From Halobacterium sp. CBA1132 (lineage in GTDB: Archaea > Halobacteriota > Halobacteria > Halobacteriales > Halobacteriaceae), in assembly GCF_001485535.1 (NCBI RefSeq), contig NZ_BCMZ01000001.1, positions 1,798,001 through 1,862,000 of the forward strand: a stretch of 64,000 bases of DNA, written 5' to 3'. This document shows, piece after piece, positions 35,340 to 42,309 of the stretch. The translations under genes were made by a program, and so were the position numbers. The stretch's first letter is position 1. The number at the start of each line of letters is the position of its first letter. Below the pieces are notes generated by a model. That model was not told the DNA's origin, made no database searches, and saw only the letters and a list, made by a program, of their open reading frames with translations.

Positions 35340-37096
35340 TTCTCTACCTCCGGTGGGGTCGGCTCCTCGCTCTCCTCGCGGATGCGGTCGACGGCCGCGA
35401 GCACGCCGTCCATCTTCGCCTCCGTCTCGTCGTACTCCGCGGCGGGGTCGCTGTCGGCGACGATGCCAGCGCCGGCGCGCACGCGGAGGGTGTCTACTGC
35501 TCGCGGCTCGTCGCCGTCTTCTCGCGGGCTCCGCCCGCTTGAACGGTCCGAGGGACTCCGTCCCTCGCTACTCGCTCGTTCCGCGGACTCGCTCCGCTCG
35601 CCCGCGTGGCTTATCGTCGCGGACCGAATCGTGATGGCGAACTCGGCGTCGCCGTTCCACGAGAAGTAGCCGACGCCGCCGCCGTAGATACCCCGCGGCG
35701 ACGCTTCGAGCGCGTGGATGTGCTCCATCGCACGGACCTTCGGCGCGCCAGAGAGCGTGCCCGCGGGGAACGACGCGCGGGTCGCGTCGAAGGCGTCCCG
35801 GCCGTCCTGGAGCGTGCCCGTCACCGTGGACTCGATGTGCTGGACGTGGCTGTACTTGAGCACGCGCATGAACTCGGGGACGCGCACGCTCCCGGGTTCG
35901 CTGACGCGGCGCACGTCGTTCCGGGAGAGGTCCACGAGCATCGTGTGCTCGGCGCGCTCCTTCTCGTCGGCGAGCATCTCGCCGGCCAGCCGCCGGTCCT
36001 CGACGGGGCTCGAACCACGCGAGCAGGTGCCCGCGATGGGGTTGTTCAGCACGGTGTCGTCGTGGACGGCGACCAGCGTCTCGGGGCTGGCGCCGACGAC
36101 AGTGCGGTCGTCGTGCGACAGCAAGAACATGTACGGCGAAGGGTTGACATCCCGCAGCGCCGCGTAGAGGCCGCGCGGGTCGACGTCGCCGTCGAGTTCG
36201 CGCGTGCGGGAGACGACCGCCTGATAGACTTCGCCGTCGAGCACCGCCTCCTTGGCTTTCTCGACGCTGTCCTCGTAGTCGTCGCGCGGCCCGGCGCGCT
36301 CGTCGGTGACGTCGAACCCGCCGAACTCGGGGCCGGGGGCCGCAGCGAGTTCGCGCTGCACGCGCTCGGCTTCAGCGACGAGGCCGTCGTACACCTCGGC
36401 CGGGTCGTCGTCGGCGCCCACCAGCGGCGTGAACACGAGCGAGACGGTGTCGGTCGCGCGGTCGAAGACGAGCGTGCGCGTCGTGAGCACGAACTCGGCG
36501 TCGGGCAGCGGCGTGTCGGGGCGCTCGACGCCCACCTCGTCGAGCCAGAGGTCGTAGACCGCGTCGTACGCGAGGAAACCGACGAGTCCGCCGTCGAGCA
36601 GTTGGCGGTCCTCGTCGGGGAAGCCGCGGCGCTCGACGTCCGGGAGCGTCCCGCGGAGTTGGTCGAGCACGTCGCCGTCGCCGGCGTCGAGGAACTCCGT
36701 CACGCGGTCGTCGCGCAGCGCCTGCACCTCCGTTCCGTCGGGGTGGGCGGTGACGACGGCAGCGGGGTCGTAGCCGACGAACGAGTAGCGCGCGTGGCGG
36801 TCCTCGTTCGCGTCCGACGGTCGGAACGCACCGTCCGGGTCGCTCGCGGACGTCTTCTCGGCGCTCTCCAGCAGGAATCCATAATTACCGTCACACTCGC
36901 GCTGCTCGTGTGACGAACCTCCGCTCGCGGCGCTCGCGGAGACCCCCTCCGTGAGCGCGGCGTACGCGGTCAGCGGCGACGCGTCGACGTCGAGTTCCGC
37001 GGCGACGCGGACCACGGCGGGACCGTCGGCCGCGAGGTCGGCGAACTCGCTGCGCGTGGTGTCCAGCCCTGCAGCGGCCTCGTCGGCGTCGGTCAC
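35336..37096 (-). CDS. trpE: Anthranilate synthase component I, carrying an in-frame repeat insertion
   Basis: 586 residues. N-terminal regulatory part, then the chorismate-binding core with NPIAGTCSRG, DLSRNDVRRV, FPAGTLSGAPKVRAME and IYGGGVGYFSWNGDAEFAIT. It makes anthranilate from chorismate with TrpG. Residues 496-534 (from SHAGERSES to DEPRAV) have no counterpart in the family and break the strand pair between ITIRSATI and DTLRVRAGAG. They are encoded by a palindromic repeat also present at 14690. Without it the protein would be 547 residues. All listed catalytic motifs remain. Overlaps trpF by 4 bases. Confidence 0.93.
   Translation of the reverse strand: MTDADEAAAGLDTTRSEFADLAADGPAVVRVAAELDVDASPLTAYAALTEGVSASAASGGSSHEQRECDGNYGFLLESAEKTSASDPDGAFRPSDANEDRHARYSFVGYDPAAVVTAHPDGTEVQALRDDRVTEFLDAGDGDVLDQLRGTLPDVERRGFPDEDRQLLDGGLVGFLAYDAVYDLWLDEVGVERPDTPLPDAEFVLTTRTLVFDRATDTVSLVFTPLVGADDDPAEVYDGLVAEAERVQRELAAAPGPEFGGFDVTDERAGPRDDYEDSVEKAKEAVLDGEVYQAVVSRTRELDGDVDPRGLYAALRDVNPSPYMFLLSHDDRTVVGASPETLVAVHDDTVLNNPIAGTCSRGSSPVEDRRLAGEMLADEKERAEHTMLVDLSRNDVRRVSEPGSVRVPEFMRVLKYSHVQHIESTVTGTLQDGRDAFDATRASFPAGTLSGAPKVRAMEHIHALEASPRGIYGGGVGYFSWNGDAEFAITIRSATISHAGERSESAERASSEGRSPSDRSSGRSPREDGDEPRAVDTLRVRAGAGIVADSDPAAEYDETEAKMDGVLAAVDRIREESEEPTPPEVEK
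35495..35611 (-). repeat. Twin-hairpin repeat inserted in frame in trpE
   Basis: 117 bases, a multiple of three. Contains CGAGGGAC-tcc-GTCCCTCG and GCGGGC-tcc-GCCCGC separated by a 10-base linker, nearly identical over some 65 bases to 14683-14751. The encoded stretch includes EGRSPSDRSSGRSPREDG; the spacer copy would read SEGRSPSDHSSGRSPREDG in the same frame. The Ser/Arg/Asp/Gly-rich peptide is likely a surface loop. Confidence 0.75.
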
Positions 37097-37737
37097 GCTT
37101 CCACCTCGCGCTGCCCGGTCGCGTTCGCGACGAACCGCCGAACTGCGTCGTGGTCCTTCTCGCCGCCCGTGCGCTCGACACCCGAGGCCACGTCAACCGC
37201 GAACGGGTCGACGGTCGCGACGGCCTCGGCGACGTTCTCGGGGGTGAGTCCCCCCGCGAGCACGATCGGCGAGTCCACCGAATCGGCGAACTCGCGGGTG
37301 GCGTCCCAGTCGTGCGTGCGGCCCGTGCCGCCGGCGCCCTCTGCGTCCACGGAGTCGACGAGTAGCGCGTCGGCGGCGTCGTCGTAGCGCGCGCCGTCGG
37401 GGTCGGCGGCGTCGACAGTCTTCAGGACTGCCGCCGACGTGTTCGCCGCGACGTGTTCGACGTCAGTGACGGAGACGTCACTGTGGAGTTGAACGGCGTC
37501 CGGGTTCACGCGGTCGACCAGTTCGACCGCGCGCTCTGGTGTGTCGGGCATCGTGACGAGCACCGTGGTGACGAACGGTGGCGCGCCCGCGACGAGGTCG
37601 GCGGCGCGCTCGACGCTCACCTCGCGGGGCGTGTCCACGGGGACATCGACGATGAACCCGAGCGCGTCCGCGCCGGCGTCGACAGCCACGCGGCGGTCGG
37701 CCTCCTTCGTCAGCCCGCAGATTTTCGCGCGCGTCAT
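37093..37737 (-). CDS. trpF: Phosphoribosylanthranilate isomerase
   Basis: 214 residues. It opens ARAKICGLTKEADRRVAV-like (ICGLT carries the catalytic Cys), has GFIVDVPVDTPREVS, VQLHSDVSV, and closes with VLAGGLTPENVAEAV and VASGVERTGGEKD. TIM-barrel enzyme of the third step of tryptophan synthesis. Coupled to trpD and trpE by 4-base overlaps at both ends. Confidence 0.94.
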   Translation of the reverse strand: MTRAKICGLTKEADRRVAVDAGADALGFIVDVPVDTPREVSVERAADLVAGAPPFVTTVLVTMPDTPERAVELVDRVNPDAVQLHSDVSVTDVEHVAANTSAAVLKTVDAADPDGARYDDAADALLVDSVDAEGAGGTGRTHDWDATREFADSVDSPIVLAGGLTPENVAEAVATVDPFAVDVASGVERTGGEKDHDAVRRFVANATGQREVEA

Positions 37738-38744
37738 CGCGTCGCCGTCGCGGGGTCGCGAAGCGTCTCCAGCGTCTCGCCGGCGGCGCCCGAGTCGATG
37801 GCTTCCGCCGCGCGCTCGGCCCCCTCCTTCAGCGAATCGGCCTCGCCGGCGACGTAGATTGCGGCGCCCGCGTTCGCGAGGATGATGTCGCGCTTCGGGC
37901 CAGTGACGTCGCCGGTGACGATGCCACGGAGGTCCCGGGCGTTCTCCTCGGGTGTTCCTCCCGAAACGTCCTCGATAGGTGCCTCGTCGAGGCCGAAGTC
38001 CGCGGGCGTGACGGTGTACTCCTCGACGTCGCCGCCGTCGAGTTCCGCGACGACGGACTCGCCGTGGAGTGCGAACTCGTCGAGCCCGTCGCCGTGGACG
38101 ACGAGCGCGCGGTCGACGCCCATGTGCGAGAGCGAGCGCGCGATGACGGGCACGAGGTCGGGGTCGTAGACGCCGACGACTTGGGCGTCCGCGCCCGCGG
38201 GGTTCGTGAGCGGGCCGAGCACGTTGAAGATGGTCCGGATGCCGAGTTCGCGGCGCGGCCCGATGACCGCCTTCATCGCGGGGTGGAACGCGGGCGCGTG
38301 CATGTAGCCGATGCCGTGCTCCTCGATGGTCTCCTCGACCGCTTCGGGGCTGGCGTCGAGGTCGACGCCGACTTCTTCGAGTACGTCGGAACTCCCCGAC
38401 GACGAGGAGACCGAGTAGTTGCCGTGTTTCGCGACGGGGACGCCGGCACCCGCGACGACCATCGTCGACGTCGTGGAGACGTTGATGGTGTCGTAGTCGT
38501 CGCCGCCCGTGCCGCAGGTGTCGACGAGCGGGTCGCGGTCCGGGTCGATGGTGTGGGCGGCGTCGCGCATCCCCTGCGCGAACCCCGCGATTTCGGGTTC
38601 GGTCTCGCCTTTCGCGCGGAGCGCGGCGAGCAGCGCGCCGATTTCAGCGTCTGTCGCGTCCTCGAACAGCCGTGTGACGGCGTCACGCGCTTCGTCGAGG
38701 GTGAGGTCCTCGCCGGCGGTGACGCGCTCGATGTATTCCTGCAT
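37734..38744 (-). CDS. trpD: Anthranilate phosphoribosyltransferase
   Basis: 336 residues from MQEYIERVTAGEDLTLDEA; 27 further codons upstream lie in the promoter. PRPP and anthranilate sites: VDTCGTGGDDYDTINVSTT, AKHGNYSVSSSSGSSDVLE, FHPAMKAVIGPRRELGIRT, FNVLGPLTNPAG. First gene of trpDFEG, so the promoter upstream controls the operon. Confidence 0.95.
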   Translation of the reverse strand: MQEYIERVTAGEDLTLDEARDAVTRLFEDATDAEIGALLAALRAKGETEPEIAGFAQGMRDAAHTIDPDRDPLVDTCGTGGDDYDTINVSTTSTMVVAGAGVPVAKHGNYSVSSSSGSSDVLEEVGVDLDASPEAVEETIEEHGIGYMHAPAFHPAMKAVIGPRRELGIRTIFNVLGPLTNPAGADAQVVGVYDPDLVPVIARSLSHMGVDRALVVHGDGLDEFALHGESVVAELDGGDVEEYTVTPADFGLDEAPIEDVSGGTPEENARDLRGIVTGDVTGPKRDIILANAGAAIYVAGEADSLKEGAERAAEAIDSGAAGETLETLRDPATATR

Positions 38745-38777
38745 TGTGGACACCAATGTACTGTTTCGCGTTGTAGT

Positions 38778-38791
38778 GTACAAGTCTGTAC
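38778..38791 (-). promoter_or_regulatory. Candidate trp operon operator
   Basis: A perfect inverted repeat GTACA-agtc-TGTAC lies just downstream of a TATA-like GAGTTAAGTC (38796-38803 region) and 34 bases upstream of the trpD ATG. A repressor bound here would block transcription start, as is common in archaea. The binding protein is unknown; an Lrp-type factor is possible. Confidence 0.45.
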
Positions 38792-38893
38792 GGTGACTTA
38801 ACTCTGCCGGGGGACTCACCCCCACGCGTACGGCGATTCGAAACCTTCAACTGTACCCCCGGACTACGCTGGAATGCGTTCGAAGACCGCCGC

Positions 38894-38968
38894 GGGTTGG
38901 TGGTCTAGTCAGGCTATGACACCTCCTTGACATGGAGGAGGTCGGCGGTTCAAATCCGCCCCAACCCA
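38894..38968 (+). tRNA. tRNA-Val (GAC)
   Basis: 75 bases, no intron. Acceptor GGGTTGG/CCAACCC, anticodon stem CCTCC/GGAGG with loop TTGACAT, T-arm GGCGG-TTCAAAT-CCGCC, discriminator A. Divergent from trpD. Its 3' tail is repeated four times downstream. Confidence 0.95.
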
Positions 38969-39119
38969 CTTCTACCGACGCAACGACCGCGAGAGACCTC
39001 CGTGTCTCTCGCGTCGTCTCGGTTGTGTGGCGTTCGGCGGATTTGAACCAGACGAGTCGCAGCGTCCGAGCGGAGCGAGGACGAACGTCTCGGCGAGGTT
39101 CACAATCCGCCCCAACCCA
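38969..39119 (+). repeat. tRNA-Val tail repeat, unit 1
   Basis: Order: hairpin CGCGAGAGAC/GTCTCTCGCG, an inverted T-arm copy GGCGGATTTGAACC, a stem on AGACG/CGTCT, then GGTTCACAATCCGCC plus CCAACCCA (39097-39119). The last 23 bases copy the 3' end of tRNA-Val except for a CAC in the T-loop. Confidence 0.75.
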
Positions 39120-39249
39120 TACTTCTCGCGTCGCTCGCCTCCGAGCGACGCGTGTGGCGCGGTTGGAAGGATTTGAACCACGGAAGTCGCGCGCAGCGAA
39201 CGCGGTGAGCGAGCACGTCTTCCGGAGGTTCACAATCCGCCCCCACCCA
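39120..39249 (+). repeat. tRNA-Val tail repeat, unit 2
   Basis: 130 bases. Hairpin CGCGTCGCTCG/CGAGCGACGCG, inverted T-arm copy AGGATTTGAACC, stem CGGAAG/CTTCCG, then GGTTCACAATCCGCC with tail CCCACCCA (one change in the acceptor copy). Confidence 0.75.
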
Positions 39250-39398
39250 CTTCTACTGACGCAACGACCGCGAGAGACCTCTGTGTCTCTCGCGTCGTCT
39301 CGGTTGTGTGGTGTTCGGGCGGACTTGAACTCTGCAAGACGCAGCGCGAGTGATAGCGAGCGACCGTCTTGCTCCAGTTCACAATCCGCTCCAACCCA
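39250..39398 (+). repeat. tRNA-Val tail repeat, unit 3
   Basis: 149 bases. The first hairpin is nearly identical to unit 1; the inverted copy is GGCGGACTTGAACT; the stem GCAAGACG/CGTCTTGC differs from units 1 and 2 on both arms, so pairing is kept. It ends GTTCACAATCCGCTCCAACCCA. Confidence 0.75.
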
Positions 39399-39551
39399 TT
39401 CTCTGAAACCTTCACCGCGAAGCGACTGCTCTGTCGCTTCGCGTGAAGTACTCGTGTGAATGGCGTTCGGCGGATTCGAACCACGGAAGTCGCGCGCAGC
39501 GAACGCAGTGAGCGAGCACGTCTTCCGGAGGTTCACAATCCGCCCAACCCG
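39399..39551 (+). repeat. tRNA-Val tail repeat, unit 4
   Basis: 153 bases. A longer first hairpin (CCGCGAAGCGAC/GTCGCTTCGCG within ttcac/gtgaa), inverted copy GGCGGATTCGAACC, stem CGGAAG/CTTCCG as in unit 2, end GGTTCACAATCCGCC and AACCCG. No gene lies in the rest of the spacer up to 39659. Confidence 0.75.
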
Positions 39552-39658
39552 CTTCTACTGAACTTACGCCGATGAGTACCGCGTATCGTGTGCGAGTTCG
39601 GTCAGATGAGACATTCGGGGAAGGCTCTTGTCTCCCGCAGGCGATTGGAGAGGTATCG

Positions 39659-39979
39659 ATGTACCTCGTTACCTTCCGCCTCGACCCCGGGGAGTACGAC
39701 GACGAGTTCCACGAGCTCGACGACCGAATACAGGCAGCCGCCGAAGACACGGACGGGTATCGGGGCAAGCGCACGTGGAACGACCCGGAGAGCGACGAGG
39801 TGCTCGTCGTCTACTACTGGGAGTCGCTGGACGCGCTCGACGAGTTCGGCGCCGTCGACGCCCACGAACGAGCGAAACGACGGTGGACGGAGTGGTACGA
39901 CGCCTACGAAGTCACCGTCACGGAAGTGCTCGATAGGTACGGGAGTGGGTTCGGTGACGACGCGGACCCGCCCGAGTAA
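39659..39979 (+). CDS. Antibiotic-biosynthesis-monooxygenase-like small protein
   Basis: 106 residues from MYLVTFRLDPGEYDDEF; a purine-rich GGAGAGG lies 9 bases upstream, and the open frame before it belongs to the repeat region. The alpha/beta length, the start MYLVTFR and the centre VLVVYYWESLDALDEF..DAHERAKRRW match dimeric ferredoxin-like ABM proteins, many of which act on quinones or heme. It precedes the TetR gene by 61 bases in the same direction, so it may belong to the same stress unit. Confidence 0.68.
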   Translation: MYLVTFRLDPGEYDDEFHELDDRIQAAAEDTDGYRGKRTWNDPESDEVLVVYYWESLDALDEFGAVDAHERAKRRWTEWYDAYEVTVTEVLDRYGSGFGDDADPPE

Positions 39980-40040
39980 CACTGTCGCCGGCAGGGCGAC
40001 GAAGAAACCGATATGAGTCTACCGCCCCAACAGAACAGTA

Positions 40041-40655
40041 ATGAGCGAGGCAGACGGGATAGTCGGCGCAAACGACACCCGCGAGGAGATTATGGAGGCG
40101 ACGTTCCGGGCGCTCAGCGAGCACGGGTACAAGGACGTCCGGGTCCGGGACATCGGCGCGGAGATGGAGCTGTCGCGGCAGGTCATCCACTACCACTTCG
40201 ACGGGAAGTACGACTTGCTGTCGTCGTTCCTGAAGTACGTCATCGACCAGTACGAGGGCAGCGTCGAGGTTGCCGAGGACATGGACCCGCGGTCGGAGTT
40301 GGACGCGCGCATCGACCAGTGTCTGTTCGGGCCGGAGTTCGAGGAGTTCACGCACTGGGACCGCATGAAGGTGTACCACGAGCTGTACGCACACGCGCGA
40401 AACGACGACGAGCACCGCGAGCTCTTCGAGGAGCACTACGCGCGGCTCCGCGGCAGCATCGTCGCCGTCATCGAGGACGGCATCAAGCAGGGCGTCTTCC
40501 GTGAGGTGAACGCCGAACGGATGGGGCAGCTAATCACGGACGTCATTCACGCGGCCCGCGAGCGCCGCATCTCCCTCGGGCACGAGGACGCGCCCGCGGA
40601 AGCCCGCGCGGCAATCGACGAGTTCGTGCTGGACTCGCTGGAGCGCGACGACTAG
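40041..40655 (+). CDS. TetR/AcrR-family regulator
   Basis: 204 residues. The N-terminal helix-turn-helix (residues 12-60: TREEIMEATFRALSEHGYKD, SRQVIHYHFDGKYDLLSSF) is typical; the C-terminal all-helical part is the ligand and dimer domain. Half-sites TCTACC (40018-40023) and CAGTAA (40036-40041) just before its ATG resemble the palindromes in front of the next three transcripts. It is therefore the best candidate to control the flavoprotein, pirin and aldehyde dehydrogenase. Confidence 0.85.
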   Translation: MSEADGIVGANDTREEIMEATFRALSEHGYKDVRVRDIGAEMELSRQVIHYHFDGKYDLLSSFLKYVIDQYEGSVEVAEDMDPRSELDARIDQCLFGPEFEEFTHWDRMKVYHELYAHARNDDEHRELFEEHYARLRGSIVAVIEDGIKQGVFREVNAERMGQLITDVIHAARERRISLGHEDAPAEARAAIDEFVLDSLERDD

Positions 40656-40745
40656 CCCGCTCTGTTTCTGCTGCGTTCACTGCGTCCAGCGGGTGCGCTG
40701 TCGCTGGGCAGTCACGCGAAAAATATCGGGTGAGAAGCGGCCGCG

Positions 40746-41309
40746 TTACAGTTCGGGGACGTCCGACGGCATGTCGAAGTCGTGGTAGTACTCGCCCTTC
40801 TCCTTCGAGAGGATGTCGAGAACTGCGGCGGCGCCGTCGCCGACAGCGATGGCGGCCTGCCACTTCTCGGCGCGACCCATCGCGCCGGTCGCGTAGACGC
40901 CCTCGACGCTGGTCTCCATGTCGAGGTTGACGTCGACGACGTCCTCGTCGGTGAACTCGCAGCCGAGGTCTTCGGCGAGGTCGCGGTTACCGCCGGTCGC
41001 GAGCACGACGTAGTCGGCCTCGTAGTCGCCGTCGGCGGTCGTGAGCGAGAAGCCGTCACCGGACTGCTCGACGGCGGTGACTTCCTCGTCCTCGTGGAGG
41101 TCGGCGCCGCGGGCCTTCGCTTGCTTCTGCGCGATGTCGACGAAGGTCATCCCGTCCATGGAGCGGACGCCCGGGTAGTTGAAGAGGTGGGCCTTGTGCA
41201 TCCACGTCTCGTCGGTGTCGAAGACGACTGTTTCGAGGTCGTTTTTGGCTGCGAACTGTGCTGCGGACAGGCCGGCGGGACCGCCGCCGACGACTGCTAC
41301 GTCTACCAT
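40746..41309 (-). CDS. Thioredoxin-reductase-like FAD/NAD(P) oxidoreductase
   Basis: 187 residues from MVDVAVVGGGPAGLSAAQFA. FAD-binding GGGPAG at the start, ATGGNRDLAEDLG in the middle, and the C-terminal FAD block VEGVYATGAMGRAEKW. It is much shorter than thioredoxin reductase (about 310) and lacks the CxxC active site and an evident separate NADPH domain. It belongs to the compact haloarchaeal flavoproteins of this fold. The palindrome at 41341 overlaps its promoter. Confidence 0.85.
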   Translation of the reverse strand: MVDVAVVGGGPAGLSAAQFAAKNDLETVVFDTDETWMHKAHLFNYPGVRSMDGMTFVDIAQKQAKARGADLHEDEEVTAVEQSGDGFSLTTADGDYEADYVVLATGGNRDLAEDLGCEFTDEDVVDVNLDMETSVEGVYATGAMGRAEKWQAAIAVGDGAAAVLDILSKEKGEYYHDFDMPSDVPEL

Positions 41310-41340
41310 AGTCGTGTGTCCGTGCTCCCCGAGGAAGTAA

Positions 41341-41356
41341 TTTACCATCAGGTAAA
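41341..41356. promoter_or_regulatory. Operator O1, TTTACC-n4-GGTAAA
   Basis: Perfect 6-4-6 palindrome TTTACC-atca-GGTAAA, 32 bases upstream of the flavoprotein ATG and overlapping its TATA-like TAAATTA on the minus strand. Matching sites lie at 42176 and 42288. Confidence 0.65.
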
Positions 41357-41416
41357 AGCCGGCAGCGACTGCCGAATCGGGGAACAGAGAACTGTCAGCG
41401 GCGACGGGACGACCGT

Positions 41417-42163
41417 TCAGAGGACGAACGGGCCGCGCTGCTGAATCGGCTCGTCGTGGGGCTGACCGGCGACGGCGACCACGCGGAGGGCGGAGTCGGT
41501 GCGGAGTTCGACCGCGGTCTCGTCCGTGACTGTGAAGACGTCGCCCTCGCCGAACTCGCTGCCGTCGACGGTTCCGTCGCCGGAGACGCCGTAGACGAAG
41601 CCCGTCCAGTCCTCGGGAATCGTCCACTCCCAAGCGTCCGAGACGCGGACGTCGAGGTACTCCATGGGCGTGTGGAGGTCCAGCGGCGACTCGTCGCCGA
41701 CGACCGTCGTCACCGTCGCGTCCTCGTACTCCGTCGTGGGGAGGTCCGCGCTGGTGGCGTCGACGTAGTCGGGGTCGGCGTCTTTCTTGTCGCGCGGGAG
41801 GTTCACCCACAACTGGAGGCCGTTACAGCCCCGATTTCCGGCGGGGAACTCGGAGTGGCGGATGCCGCTGCCGGTCGTGATGCGCATGGCGTCGCCCTCC
41901 TCGGCGACGTTGCTGACGCCCAGCGAGTCCTCGTGTTCCATCCCGCCGTCGATCATGTAGGAGACGATTTCGAACCCGCGGTGGGGGTGCATCGGGAACC
42001 CCTGTTCGGGGTCGATGTAGAACCGCTCGAAGAGCACGAACGGGTCGAGGTTCTGCGGGTGGTTGTTCGTCGGGAACGCGCGATTCGAGTTGACGCCCGT
42101 CCCGTGACGGACTCGCTCGCCGGGGACGGGGCCGTGGTCGGTGGATGCGTCGTTGCGGCTCAT
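41417..42163 (-). CDS. Pirin-family protein
   Basis: 248 residues from MSRNDASTDHGPVPGERV. A cupin pair. The metal-site His/Glu cluster is HPHRGFEIVSYMIDGGMEHE plus GSGIRHSEF; the C-terminal cupin has lost its ligands, as usual. Some pirins act as quercetinases, others as redox-sensitive cofactors. Divergent from the aldehyde dehydrogenase with operators between. Confidence 0.9.
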   Translation of the reverse strand: MSRNDASTDHGPVPGERVRHGTGVNSNRAFPTNNHPQNLDPFVLFERFYIDPEQGFPMHPHRGFEIVSYMIDGGMEHEDSLGVSNVAEEGDAMRITTGSGIRHSEFPAGNRGCNGLQLWVNLPRDKKDADPDYVDATSADLPTTEYEDATVTTVVGDESPLDLHTPMEYLDVRVSDAWEWTIPEDWTGFVYGVSGDGTVDGSEFGEGDVFTVTDETAVELRTDSALRVVAVAGQPHDEPIQQRGPFVL

Positions 42164-42175
42164 GGTTCTCCTTTG

Positions 42176-42191
42176 TTTACCAGACAGTAAA
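42176..42191. promoter_or_regulatory. Operator O2, TTTACC-n4-AGTAAA
   Basis: TTTACC-agac-AGTAAA, one mismatch from a perfect palindrome, 13 bases upstream of the pirin ATG. Confidence 0.6.
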
Positions 42192-42277
42192 ACACGTCGG
42201 ATGGGAGCGGCGCTCTCCCAAACTCCCGACCTGTTCGCCGGTTGTGAATCGGCGGATGTCACTCCATTCCACCCGCT

Positions 42278-42303
42278 TTTACCGCCTTCTACCGTTTGGT
42301 AAA
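42278..42303. promoter_or_regulatory. Operator O3 with extra half-site
   Basis: TCTACC-gttt-GGTAAA at 42288-42303, 6 bases before the aldehyde dehydrogenase ATG. A further TTTACC half-site at 42278 lies exactly one helical turn (10 bases) upstream, which would allow two dimers on one DNA face. Confidence 0.62.
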
Positions 42304-42309
42304 ACGTAG

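Noticed and set aside
38969-39551. CRISPR array
   Set aside because: Units are 130-153 bases with internal palindromes and no constant short repeat or unique spacers; no cas genes are in the window.
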